Positions 23,834 through 36,100 of a DNA stretch of 64,000 bases are shown here, piece after piece. The position numbers were made by a program, and so were the translations under genes. Under the pieces are notes generated by a model. That model was not told where the DNA came from, ran no database searches, and saw only the letters and a list, made by a program, of their open reading frames with translations. Numbering within the stretch: the first letter of the stretch is position 1; each line of letters begins with the position of its first letter. This DNA is from Ulva prolifera (taxonomy: Eukaryota; Chlorophyta; Ulvophyceae; Ulvales; Ulvaceae): NCBI GenBank assembly GCA_023078555.1, contig JALAAN010000010.1:1488001-1552000 (forward strand). Reading direction: 5' to 3'.

Positions 23834-26212
23834 GCTCGTCGCGTGCAGCGGCCGTGGAACGTCATGCTCATGCATGCACGTTGTGTGTTGCACAGTGTTG
23901 GGGGCGCCTTGAAGTCCTGCATCTTGTAAGGGGCTGAACTCGCTGTTCGCAGGGCTGCTCCAGGGGTGTCCGTGGCACTGTGGCTGGTGCAGCTGCGTGG
24001 TGGGGTCCGACCCTGGGCAGGGGCATGTCGTGCTAGGGATGCGTGCCCCAAAGCGATGTCCGGCCCAGTTACGGACTGGTGAATGCATCAGCGTCTCGCC
24101 TGCGTTGCGGCTGGGCACTGCGGGGTGATGGCAACGTACACCACCAAAACACCTGCCACGACCGGGACAGCAGCTACGGTTCGCTTTGAGGAAACATCAA
24201 GCTGCATGCTGTGAGGTCCTGAATGTACCACCAGGCAGCGACCACCACTGCCGCGGGGCCACCCCCCAGCTGCAGCCTCAGCCCGCAGTGCTCTGTGCCA
24301 CACGCCCGTGTCTGCACGGCAGTCCATGGCGCTGCATAGTGATATGACCGCTCTGCCACACGTGCGGGGCCACACGGGTCCAGTGGTAGAGCGGTCATAT
24401 CACTGGGCTGCCACAGTCTGCTGTCCGCACCACCGGTGGAGGTCACCTCTGCTCTGGCCGGCATGACTCATCATGTCCGGTGCATATGTGAATGGAATCC
24501 CATGCATCCCAGCATGGCTACAGCCTCCACTGAACTCTGGGGCATTACAGAATCTGCAATTCCGGCATCCAAGCGTTCGTGTGCTTCTCCAGCATTGCCC
24601 TTGTGCACGCTAGCTACAGGGAGGTGACAGGTGTCCAATAAGATACAGCTTAGTAAATTCAGATAACCTTTACTCTACAGGTGGTGTACAGGCGGACTCA
24701 GAGAAAAATGACTTGGTGGCGACCTGTGCCAGCCTGCGCGTGCGCCTGAGGCCAGCTGCTGACGGTCAGCTAGCCGATCCAGACGATGCAGCACGACCCA
24801 GACATCCCGGGTCGAGGTCTCAATCTATTTCTGCTGAACTGTTCAATCAATCCAGCTGCCTTGTCAGTGATGCGCTGTTTGGTGCGGACAACGTTGAAGA
24901 GGCAGCTGCACTGTGCCACCAACGTTAATACGTGGCTTTGACTTCCAATTCGAGCCTCGCACATTGACTCTGACCATGGCAGGGCTTAAGTAAGCTGCGT
25001 AATCGTAATCGACACACACAGGAACCTCGCCGTCGCCTCGGCCACAACAGATGCAGGCCGTGGAGCAGCTGCTGCATGAGAATGCTGTTGAGCAGGTGCT
25101 CGTGATTGACACTGCAGGTACACTGTGTCAATCACAATTCTGGCGACGTGGCAAAGGTACATGCTGTGCTTATTCAACCAGCGGGATCCCGCTGCAAGCC
25201 AAAATACGTCATCCACCCGCTGCAGCGGCGTGTGACTGTCACGAAGCCCCCACCTCGTGACATCCCGTACGCATTATTAGCGCGCATGAATTACAGGCTT
25301 GTTCCACCCCGACATTAGTAACGTTCTATATATATGCAGCATCCTTCCGACGCGGCGTAGAGATAAGAATGTGCGAAAGATCAGACTCGTGGCCAATCGG
25401 AGCGGCTTGGCCATGCATATGCAGCCTTTGCGAAATGCGCGTTGCCAAGTTGTGCGAATACCTGGATCACTCGCACGCATGCGACGTCATGCAGAATGGC
25501 TGAGGGCGTGATTCGGCAATTAAAGCCGAGGATGGTTCATCGCAGCACATTTCGAAGTACGCTTCCATGTGTGAAGGCAACGCTGGACACTCCACGAACC
25601 TGACTCTGGACAGCACGCCTGTTTCGGAGCTGCGCCTGCAAGCAAGCTTCGCTGCATGAACAAGAAAACAGAGATTCAGGACACCTCTCTTCCGACAACA
25701 GTTCTAAATTAGAGGTGTGCTCAAAGCTCGTCCGACCTTCTGCCTGACGTCAGTGCTTTCAGTGGCGGTAGAAGGCGCGCAGATGAACTGCATTGCCAAA
25801 TGGCATCTGCCCAGCCTCAATTTTCAGTTGCTGGCGTCGGCAGCGGAAAGGTCTACGTCTCATGCATGCCATCAAACAGCATGTCAGATTGTCTAAGTTG
25901 CTATGGTGAGTGGTGCTGTACTGCGCCAAAGCTTCGCTTCTCTACAACAGCATAGCCTTGGCTCTGCCATACCGCTTTTGTTCCCACAGCACACGTTCAC
26001 TCCTGTTTCAATCTCAGCGACAAGGCTGTGTCTGACTGGCTCCAGATCTGAAACACAAATTTCACGAGAAGTGCCCGTGCGCAGCGTGAACTGCTCGCTG
26101 TTGTCGTGATAGATCTGTCGACAGTCAACGTCAGCGCCTAAAGCACGAAGTGCGCAAAGCCGCCGGTCAGCCACATCCGTCAGTCGCCTGCAGGAGCCTA
26201 CAGCTGCCCAAT
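23834..26212. other. Spacer between Kunitz copies 2 and 3
   Basis: The left part (23834 to about 24210) is a diverged duplicate of the 3' flank of gene 3 (29335 to about 29705). The right part (about 25430-26212) duplicates the 5' flank of copy 2. In between lies an imperfect hairpin (24338-24404). No other gene seen. Confidence 0.6.
24338..24404. repeat. Hairpin with tRNA D-arm-like stem
   Basis: Arms 24338-24359 and 24383-24404 are inverted repeats of 22 bases with one mismatch. They contain GTGGTAGAGCGGTC, shared with the better hairpin at 26791-26890. Confidence 0.8.
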
Positions 26213-29200
26213 ATGATGCTGCTAGCGATCGTGCTGGCTCTGGGAGCCTCGGTGCCTCTGGCGTCAGGCAACACTGTCACTGCCTCCGCCACTGCTACCA
26301 ACACCACATCAGTGACATCCATGAACGAGACAAGCACAGCCAGGGCAACGGCATCTGCTACTGTCGACGTCTCAATGGGCTCCAGCCCAAGCAATGTGCG
26401 CCTCGCTTCTGCTTCTGCTCTGCACACGCATCAGGTACCATGCATGGCACTGTGCACCCAGAGGGCACCCCACCCTGCCTCGGGAACAAATGCCATGTTT
26501 TCAATGGACCGACTCCTACATTAGCTCGCTGGCAGCAAAGACGCTTCGCGTCGAAGCCTCCACAGGCCCCTCACGCCACACCCCTGTCCCCCACCCCAGG
26601 ATCTGAGCAGCTGGCCGCCACGCCACTGAAGGCTGCGGCTGTTGCACAACACTTGCCCAATGCTGCAGAGCTAAGCTGCACACACTCGTGGCAGGATGCG
26701 CACACCCATCATGATGCCGCTGCCCCCCGCAGCGTCCGCGCGCATGCGTGCTGGAGCCGTGCGTGTGGCAATCTCAGGGGACCCAGCTTTTGTGGCAGTC
26801 CAGTGATAAGACCGCTCTACCACTGGACACTTGCACGTCGCAACGTGCAGGTGTCCAGTGGTAGAGCGGTCTTATCACTGGACTGCCACAGTGCGCCCAG
26901 CCACGGCAGCATATGTAGCTGTGTGCTTCTACCTGGTGCGGCAGCCACAGAGGCAGCAACGGCCTCAAGTAAGGCTCATGCCGCAACCCACCTCCCGCAG
27001 GGGGGGGCTCTTTGGCGCTGCTGCGGGGGGCGGTGGAGGGGTGGGCAGGCGGCCTCGGAGCCGTTCGCTCGCGGCAGTTGCCACGTTTCCGCTGCCGTTC
27101 ACAAGCGCGCACCCCTCAAACTCGAGTTGACAGCCCGATCACCGCACGGACGTGACCCCTGCGCTGGCATGCAGGCGTGCTCGGCGCCGATCGAGGTGGG
27201 CCGCTGCCGCGCAGCCGTGCCGCGGTGGGCGTTCAGCGCGGAGGACGGCCGCTGCACCCGCTTCACCTACGGCGGCTGCGGCGGCAACGACAACAACTTT
27301 GGCAGCAGGCGCCTCTGCGAGGCCGAATGCGGCAAGCCGGAGCCGGAGCCCGAGCCCAACCCGGTGCGCCCCCGGCCACAGCCTTTCGTGCCTCACGCTC
27401 CGTCCGCAGGCCACTCAAACACATCAGCCCTGCCCTGGATGGCGGGGTCAAGGCGCCCGCGCAACAGGAGGCCACCTCGTTGGGCTACACAGCTCAACAC
27501 TGCTTTGTTGGACGGATTGCCGACGCCTCAGGAAAGCGCCGTGGTGGCGCACTCTGCTGTGGGGCGTGAATGATCTTGCACACATCTGCATTCGCAGAGA
27601 CCATGCGCTTTGCTGGCAGGGCCACAATTCGCAAGGCTACTGGTCCCTGGCAAGGCTACTGGTGCTTTCGACCATTGCTGCGCCCGGCGAGCGCCCGAAG
27701 TTCCGGTCGAGACTCGGCTATAGCATTACCTCATGTGCTGTTCTTGAATTATGTATCATGTGGGCTTTTGAGTGCTTCTGCTTGCGAACCATGCATTCTA
27801 TCCTGCTGTTCTGCCATGCGGTGGCCCGAGCTCGTGTTTCTCTGAGATAGTCTGTCCTCTACACATGTGTGCTGAGCGCCCCTCGTAGGCTCCTGTTACG
27901 CTCGGCCATGGCCATGCCCGTCTCCGTTGTGCTTTACCTCTGCAGATGCACCCCTGTGGCCGTGCTGTGCGCCGTGCAGGTCACTGACACGCGCGCCGTG
28001 CTGTGCAGGTGTGTGAGCTGACGCCGGCCGTCGTCGGCCGCTGCCGCGCCGCCTTCCGGCGGTGGACGTACCGCGCCAAGTCCAGGCAGTGCGAGTCGTT
28101 CATTTACGGCGGCTGCGGCGGCAACGACAACAACTTTGAGAGCGAGGCGGAGTGCGAGGCGGCGTGTGAGGTGGCGCCGCCGCCCGCCGACGTCTGCGAG
28201 CTTGACATCGTGCCCGGCCCCTGCAAGGCGCTGTTCCCTTCGTGGGGCTTTGACGGAGAGCATTGTGTGGAGTTCAACTACGGGGGATGCCAGGGCAATG
28301 CCAACCGGTTTGAGACGGAGGAAGAATGTGAGGCAGCGTGTGAGGCCGCACCCCCGCCTCCAGACGTCTGCGAGCTTGACATCGTGGTAGGGCCTTGTGA
28401 GGCGCTGATCCCATCATGGGGCTTTGATGGAGATCACTGTGTGGAGTTCAACTATGGGGGCTGCGAGGGCAATGGCAATCGATTTGAGACAGCGGAGGAG
28501 TGCGAGGCGGCGTGTGAGGCCGCTCCGCCGCCCACCGACGTCTGCGAGCTTGACATCGTGGTAGGGCCTTGTGAAGCTGCCATCAAATCCTGGGGCTTTG
28601 ACGGGGACCACTGCGTCGAGTTCCTCTACGGCGGCTGCGGCGGCAACGGCAACCGGTTTGAGACGGAGGAAGAATGCGAGGCGGCCTGTGAGGTCGAGCC
28701 TGCTCCGGCCCCGGCCCCGACCCCCGGCCCAGACCCCGACATCTGTGAGCTCGACATCGTGCCCGGCCGCTGCCGCGCGTTGATCCCCTCCTGGGGTTTC
28801 GACGGCAAGCAGTGTGTCGAGTTTGTCTACGGCGGCTGCGGCGGCAACGGCAACAGGTTTGAGACGCAGGCCGACTGCGAGGCGGCGTGCGAGCTGGCCG
28901 GCACGTGCCAGCTGCCGCTGGAGACAGGCAACTGCCGCGCGGCCATCCCGCGCTGGGGCTTTGACGGCCGCAACTGCGTCGAGTTCACGTACGGCGGCTG
29001 CGGCGGCAACGGCAACCGCTTCAAGACGCAGGAGGAGTGCGAGGCGGCATGCGCTGAGGACATCTGCGCTCTGCCGACGTTCCCCCCGGACCTGCTCATC
29101 CGCTGCCTCGCCATCATCCCCGCGTGGACATTCCGCGACGGGGAGTGCACGGCGTTCACGTACGGCGGCTGCGGAGCAACGGCCAACCTCTTCTTCTCGG

Positions 29201-29334
29201 AGGAGGAGTGCCTCGCGCTGTGCGGCCCTGCGGCCGAGCCGACGCCGCGGGTGTCCGCCAACACCACCGCGACCGCGAAGGCCACGGTCACGGCGGACCC
29301 GCCGACGCGGGCGCGCAAGGCCCGCACGGACTGA
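26213..29334 (+). CDS. Secreted eight-domain Kunitz/BPTI inhibitor with Ser/Thr-rich ends (cluster gene 3)
   Basis: Exons 26213-26434, 27175-27363 and 28009-29334 join in phase 0 to 578 aa. Exon 1 gives a signal peptide ([20 protein letters not shown]) and a Ser/Thr-rich stretch with several NxT/S sites, probably glycosylated. Exon 2 has one Kunitz domain and a PEPEPEP linker. Exon 3 has seven Kunitz domains joined by acidic/Pro linkers ([23 protein letters not shown]), then a Ser/Thr/Ala tail. P1 residues in order: Arg, Arg, Lys, Glu, Glu, Arg, Arg, and Leu in the final long-loop domain ([18 protein letters not shown]). Domains 3 and 4 are very similar, as are their codons, so internal duplication is recent. 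Expected role: extracellular, multi-headed serine-protease inhibition. All six Cys are present in every domain. Confidence 0.92.
26791..26890. repeat. 100-bp near-perfect hairpin (47-bp arms) in an intron
   Basis: Arms 26791-26837 and 26844-26890 are reverse complements with one mismatch around the 6-base loop TCGCAA. Each arm contains GTGGTAGAGCGGTC, resembling the D-arm/A-box of a tRNA, and smaller internal palindromes (GTCCAGT...ACTGGAC). It sits in intron 1 of Kunitz gene 3. It could be a small fold-back/MITE-like element or a structured RNA. Confidence 0.9.
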
Positions 29335-30490
29335 GCTCATCGCGCGCATTGGCCGTGGAAGGGCATGCTCATGCATGCAAGTTTTGTGTTGTATAGTTGC
29401 GGGGGTGCCTTGAGGTCCTGCATGTTTGAAGGGCCAAACTCCCTGTTTGCGGGGCTGCTCCAGGGGCGTATGTGGTAATGTAGCTGGCGCAGCTGCGTGG
29501 TGGGTTCCTGTCCCTGAGCAAGGGCAGGTTGTGCGGGCGATGTGTGCCTCGATGCGGTAGCCGCAGCCCTGGATTGGTGAGTGGATCAGTGTCTTGGCTG
29601 CACAGTTCTGCTGTGCGATGACAATGTACATGATTTACACAACTGCCATGACTGGCACATCAGGTACAGTTCACTGTGACGAATCATCAGTTTACATGCT
29701 GTGATATTCACTAGCGCTTTTGTGGAGGTAATGCCTGGGCGAGATCTTGTCAGCTGAGGTGTTGTACACGGCCTCTTGCTGTCTGGCTGTGCTATGCAGC
29801 TGTTGATGAGCATTTGATGGATAAGCATGAGGCAAATGCAACCGTCTCTTGTGTAGCAACCTTCTCTTCTGCGTCACGGCTGGGTGTAACAGTTGTGTGA
29901 GCCACACAGAGGCAGCACTGACAACACGACGTCTCGGCATTTGCACTGCTGCCTGCATCGGGTCAGACAGCAGGCACGTGTTGTCCACTGTCCATGTGGC
30001 TACCACGCGGGCAGATGTCTACATTTTGTACTTGTTACGATATCTACACGTTGCGAGTCACCAGATGCACTTGAATGGAGGCTGCAATAGAACCGCGTGC
30101 CACCCGGCCCTCACAATGGCCTTGGATATCCTAGCAAATGATGGATAACTCGCCTGTGAACGACGGCATGAAGAAGATGAATAAAGAAGAAAAAAGAAAG
30201 CGTGGCGTGAGTAGGCAAGCAAAGCCAGGAATGCTGATATACGTAGTCGTATGTGTCAAAGCAACGCTGAATTCTCCGGAAAACTGACCCGGACAGCAAG
30301 CGTGTTTCGAGGCTGCGCGTGCAAGCAAGCTTCGCTGCACGATAATGGTAACTGAAGCTTCGTAAATTCGCTTTGGGTCAAAAAGATCTTGGTGGCGGTG
30401 CGTGGGTGTGTTGGTGTGTGCTGCGTGTGGCTTGTTGCGTAGCGTGTTATCTCAGAGATACAAGGACAAACAAGGCAGGAAGCACCGCGA
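29335..30490. other. 3' flank of Kunitz gene 3 and spacer
   Basis: The first ~370 bases duplicate the 3' flank of copy 2. Around 30250-30350 there is a diverged copy of the 5' flank seen before copies 2 and 3 (GCGTGCAAGCAAGCTTCGCT). No further gene. Confidence 0.6.
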
Positions 30491-30509
30491 GCAGCAACCA
30501 GGGGAACCG

Positions 30510-31862
30510 CACACTACGCAACAATGCCACTGCCTCAGCCACTGCTGCCAATGCCACATCAGTGAGCTCCATGAACGAGACAGGCACAGCCTGGCCACCA
30601 GCTTCTTCCTCTGGTGCACGTCATGACGTGTCAATGGGCTCCAGTCAAAGCAACGTGCGCATCGCTTCAGCTCTGCGGCTGTGCACCTGCACGCATGAGG
30701 CACCTGCCTTGCTGCAACTGTCTCGCTGCGACTGGACAAGTACACGTGGCATTGAGCAGCACAGCAGGCACCCCAGGCTATCCAGGGACTGAATAAAGTG
30801 TATGCAATGAATTGCCTACAAGAACAGCCCTCTGGCAGCGGCTGTGATCCGTGTTGAACGCTCCTCGGGCTCATTAGCTCAGCTGAGCTAGCTGACCCAC
30901 CGCGTCACAACCCCCACCCACCACGGGTGCTGCCAGCGGCCGGCCGGCTGTCACGCTCACTCACCTCTGCCTCTGTTCTGCTGCCGTGCTTGCCCCAATA
31001 CACGCAAGCGTGCAGTGCTGAGTGACACCCACTCTAGATCTGGCCAACACACAGATCTGGCCAACACACAGGAGCCAGGCCACAGGCAGCTGCTGAGGCG
31101 CGGCGGTGGGTGTGCCAATGTCCTCGCAGCTGACAATGTAGAATGTTTGCAATCCTTGGGCTCTGACGGTGAGGTGACAGCATGAAAAGCCACCGAATCG
31201 ACAGATGATGGTAGCGACCCCGCTCTGGTAAGCAGGCATGCTTGCTGCCGGCTGAAGTGAAAGGCTGCAGTGAAGCCCTGCCGCTGTGGGCGTTCAGCGC
31301 GGACACGGGCCGCTGCAGGCGCGCCCGGTACGGCGGCTCCCCTGGCAACGTCAACATGTTTGAAACAACGGTGGAGTGCGAGGCGGCGTGCGGGGCGGCA
31401 CCGCCGCCCCCGCCCCGGCCCCCGTCCGCCAATGTCTGTGAGCTTGACCTTGAGGTCGGGCCGCTCGAAGCTGTCATAAAGCCCTGGGGGTTTAACGGGG
31501 AGCTCTGCGTGGAGGCCGCCTATGGTGGCTGCCGCGGCAACGGCAACGGCTTCGAGACGCGGGAGGAGTGCGAGGCGGCATGTGCTGAGGCCATGTGCGC
31601 GCTGCCGACGAACTCCCCGGACCAAATCAACATCTGCCGGTCCCTTGAGCCCTCATGGACGTTTCCCGACGTGGAACGCACGGCATTCTACTGCTTCGGC
31701 TGCGAAGGGACGGCCAACGTCTTCGATTCTGAGGAAGACTGCCTCGCGCTGTGCGGGCCTTATACCACCGCGACTGCCACGAAGACGGTGGCCACGGACA
31801 CGCTGTCGTGGTGCTCGGCCCTCGCGGTCCTTGCTGCAATGGCCGCAGTTTTGGAATGCTGA
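30510..31862 (+). pseudogene. Decayed or remodelled Kunitz gene (cluster copy 4)
   Basis: The first-exon homologue (about 30510-30700) keeps the Ser/Thr/Asn segment (ATSVSSMNETGTA) but has no MMLLA signal peptide, and its splice donor reads GAG|GCACC instead of CAG|GTACC. The second part (acceptor AAGCAG, exon 31236-31862) is open for 208 codons and carries three Kunitz-like domains. Domain 1 has YGGS where the Cys of YGGC should be. Domain 2 has GPLEA in place of GPCxA, losing its P1-adjacent Cys. Domain 3 keeps the long-loop form (CALPTNSPDQINICRSLEPS) but has YCFGC for YGGC. It ends in a hydrophobic tail (LSWCSALAVLAAMAAVLEC) that resembles a GPI-attachment signal. Either a dying copy or one that switched to a membrane-attached form; I favour pseudogene because the start is missing. 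Confidence 0.6.
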
Positions 31863-33154
31863 GTAGAGCAGCGGCTTGCCTTTTGATCAGCTCACGTGTG
31901 TGGCGACGACCTCATGTTCTCGAGGCACTGCCATGGCTGGCTCATCAGTTATATTCAATCGTGCCAAGTCATTCTTTCACACATTGTGACACTGCAATGG
32001 AACTGTTGAATGGCACTGCCTGTGATTGCCCGTGATGTGTTCGGCATCAGTCCACTGGCCAGCTTGATGTGCCACGTGGCTGCTGATGAGGATCTAGCTG
32101 CAAGCGATAAACACCAGGCAGATGCGTCTTATCGCCGTGCATCATGGCTGGCTGCGTGCAACATGGTTGTGCGGCAAGTGTAGAGGTATCGGCGGTGACC
32201 TGATCGGTCATACGACCCAAAATAAACACTGGAACGGCAAATCTTCTTGAAGACCATGTCAATGAATTCACAAATCCACTGCCAGGCGCGAAACCTGAGG
32301 CAGCTACTCAACGCACATCAGCTCCAGTCATTCCCAGCCAATCCGTTTGCGCCGTCAGAAGCAGGCACCAGTACATTCATCAAAAACACATGCACTGTAG
32401 TCTGCCATCCAACATCCGACCGTGCTTCAGCAGGTTAGAGATGTGAAATGGAACAGCACACATGTCTGCTGGGGATCACATCATGTCGATTCACGCCACG
32501 CCACCACAGCCCGTCTGCTCGGTTCGCTCATTTACTATTTTCATTGCTCCTACACCACCGTTATTCAAGTGTCGCATCTACGCATGCCAGACCCCACAGA
32601 TCTGGAGTACATACCGCCTTGCACCACACCTACAGACAGCTGCTGCTACGCTAACAAAAAATATTCCATGCAGGCGACGCTCGGCAAAAAAACATTGCCA
32701 CCACGCGCTTTCAGGCACCTACGCCACACTGTGCCTACTGCGCAGCTGCGCGCGGAGCCATCGCTGCATCCACCCTCTATCAATTCAGAGGGCACCCCTC
32801 CCCACCTACTGCAGGGAGGCGCCCACGCCCACCTGCCCTCCGCCCTACCAGCACCACGATGCGTCGTGAGGCCACTCGCCAGTGACCGAACGCCCAGCTG
32901 CACACCTTGCGAGAGGTGGCCGCTGCTGCATAGGCCCATTGCATAGGGGGCGGGGCCGCCCTCGCTGCCGCACCGCCTTGTGGGCACACTCCCGCCTCAC
33001 GCCCCACCGTAGTCGTGCGCTCCTACCCCGGCGCACAAAAGCTGCACCAAAACCCACCAGCACGCCAAAACAGTACCGAAACCCCCCCGGCACACCAGGA
33101 CTGCAGTGGCGGCCCGCCGCCCTCGCCTGCAGGGCGCCCCGCCAGTGGCAGGAG
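31863..33154. other. Gene-free stretch between the Kunitz cluster and MRS2
   Basis: No gene or repeat recognised. It holds the 3' ends of two convergent units. Confidence 0.5.
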
Positions 33155-36100
33155 CTACACAAAGGCGAGCTGGCGCGCACGCATGACGAGCACAAAGCCG
33201 CCGAGCAGCGCGACGGCGACGATGGAGGAGAGTGCGGCGACGAGCGTGAAGGCCGTCGCGGAGGCCTCGCTGCCGCTGGCGAGGTTCATGCCGAAGAAGC
33301 CGGCCATGAGCGTCGCGAGGCCGATGCAGAAGGTGGCGGCGGTGAGCAGCAGGTCGACCTGGATGAGCTGGTTGCGGTGGCTGTCGAGCGTGATGTTGAC
33401 GTAGTCCTCCGTGTCGTCGATGAACTCCCCGATCGCCTGCACCGCACGCGCTGAGCCACAGACGCCCGGAAACACAGAGTTCCGAAGCAGAGCACACAAC
33501 GTTGCGACCAGAAGCTGGAATCCAGACGCATGTGCACGGCAAACACCCGGCCGATCCGTGCGTGTGCTCCTTCCATGAACGGCTCGCGTAGCCAGGCGCA
33601 TAAAGCCAGGCGGCGCCGGTGAGGCGGACAGCACCGCGCTGCGTGCTGCGTCAGCACAGTAGAGGCCCCGCTGCGCGGGCCGCGGCCGTGCGGCGCAGCC
33701 AACGCCCCTGTGCGGACGGTGCAACACATGCCACCTGCACTCTGACAGGCAGCGCCCACCAGGGCCGGCCACACGGAGGCGGGGGCGCGCCTGCATGCGG
33801 CTCCACGTGTTGTCGAAGCTCATGAAGTACGGCTCGATGACCATCTCGGCCTGTGAGCTCAGCCACCCAGGGTCGTCGCTGCTGATGGTGAACGTCGAGT
33901 TCGAGACGCTGCTCGGCTCGCTGTCGCTCGTGTGCTCGCCGTCCCGCTGCCGCGCGTCGTACCGCGCCTTGCGCTGCACGTACCGCTGCTGCCGCTCGCG
34001 CCGCCGCTGCTCCCGCAGCCGCTGCTTCTCCGCACGCTCTGCCTCGACCTGGCTGCACATGCGCGCTGCCTTGAATGCCGCCAACATCTCTTTGCAAGGC
34101 ATGCACGGCGCTCAACGCGTCCCAGCTGACCCCGAGGCGCCACGGAAGGATGCACCAGCCAGTGCAGACGACTCTCGCGCTCAAGCATGATGACAAACGG
34201 AGACTGTGCAGGACCGGGGCGCCGGGCAACGCCCGGGAGCCAGTGCTGCGAACCTCGCCCCTCAAAACCTCACCTCCTTCCACAACGATGACCCAGAGGG
34301 GGACACGCAGGGGGCGGGGGGAGCGCACCGCTGCCCGGAGAGGTGCAGGTCGGCGAGGTCGGCGTCGTCGGAGAGGTAGCGCTCGAGCAGCGAGCGCAGG
34401 GTGTCCACGCGCGTCGACAGCCGCACCATGCGGTTCTTGACGCGCCGCACGTGGTCCAGGTTCGCCGGCGTCACCCGCTGCGCCAGCGCGTCGAGGCGCT
34501 TCTTGCTCTCCTCCTCAAGCTCGCACACGCGCTCTGTCATCGTCGTCGCCACGTGGTCCAGACACACCTCCAGAACCTGCTCCCCACCGGCGCGTGAGGC
34601 GCCGCAGGGCGCGCAACGGCAACTGGCCCCGGCTGCGCCGCACATCATGTACGCCCGGCTTGCACTGGGTGCGCCGACACAGCAGACTGCGCAGACCGCA
34701 CAGCGCTCAGGGGATGGAGTGGGACGCACATGCATGGACGTCATGCATGTGGACAAGAGGAACCGCACCCGCAGCTCGTAGGGAATCTCCGCCTCCTGCG
34801 CCTCCCGGGCAGAGCCCGGCATGTTGGCGGCCATGGCCACCGCGGCGGCCTCCTTCTCCGCGTCGGCGCCGCCCGCCTCGGGGTCCGTGAGGCCGGCGCC
34901 CTTGCAGAGCGCCTCCGCGGTGCCATGCGTGTGCAGGGGGCCGTCCTCGTCGACGGCGGCAAGGCCGCTCGCGCGCGACAGCCGCCGCTGCAGGTCCTGC
35001 ACGAACTCCCCCACCAGCGGCTCGGCGGTCGCACGCTCCACGTTCAGAACCAGCGTCGTGTCCGTCGTGACAATCACCTGCACTCCGGCGCCGGGTCTGA
35101 GACGAAAACACCCCACCGCACGTATCCACTCACACCGGCACCGGCACGCACACCACAGCCACTGCAAGCCCTTGCATGGCAGGACACGCACGCAGGCCAG
35201 CCGAGGGTCGCCTTGGCGGCGCCCGTTCTAATGCAACGGCACGCGTACCGGCTTGCGAGGCAGGTCCATGGTCGCCACAGTTCGCGCCTATGGTGGGCAC
35301 AGGTCAGGCAAGGCACTGGCGTGTCGGCACAGGCGCAGGAGGCGTCGGCATGGCAGACGCACCTGGATGAACTCGAGGTTGATGACGAGAGCCTTCTCGC
35401 GGCACAGGATGCATGACGGGTACGAGCTGTTGCTGCGCTGCGCATCCAGCACGCGGAGGTCCCGCGAGTGCACCCCCAGCGACTCCGTGAGCTCCGTCTT
35501 GCCCGCCTGCACCCAGCACACGGCGTCACATCGCCGCCACGCTCGTGAGAAAGCCCACCTCTCCGCAGCGGTGGCCCAGGGATCACACACCGCCTGCGCC
35601 CGGCTGCGCAGATTTCGATGCGAGAACATGCGCAAGTTTCGAGATGTTGAACAACCAGGACTCGTGCGAACCCCTTATCAAGAAAGACGCTACTGAGGTG
35701 GTGCACCAGGAGTGTCTCAGCCACCCGTGTGTAACCCTGCCACGAGTGCGTGTGGGGGATCAGAGGCGCACCTCGATGATCGACATGCGGCCGCACTTGT
35801 CAAAGCGGTACCACCGCCTCACGACCGTCTTCAGATGCTTGGGATCCAGCTTCTGCGCTGGCTGGAAGGAGATGCGCCTTGGGTCGCCCAGGCCGGTCTT
35901 CGGGGCGAGGCTGGGAAGGTTGGAAGAGGGCAGCTTGGAGGCCTTCGGAGCAGCCGTCTGGGCCGTCAGGATCGGGCGCAGCGCAGATGGAGCAGCCATC
36001 TTATGCTTTGGAGCAGCTGTCTTGGCATCAAGATTGCCTTTGGATCCCGTGCGAGCAACAGGCTTCGGGTGTGACAGGTTCTGTTTCGACGAAGACTTCT

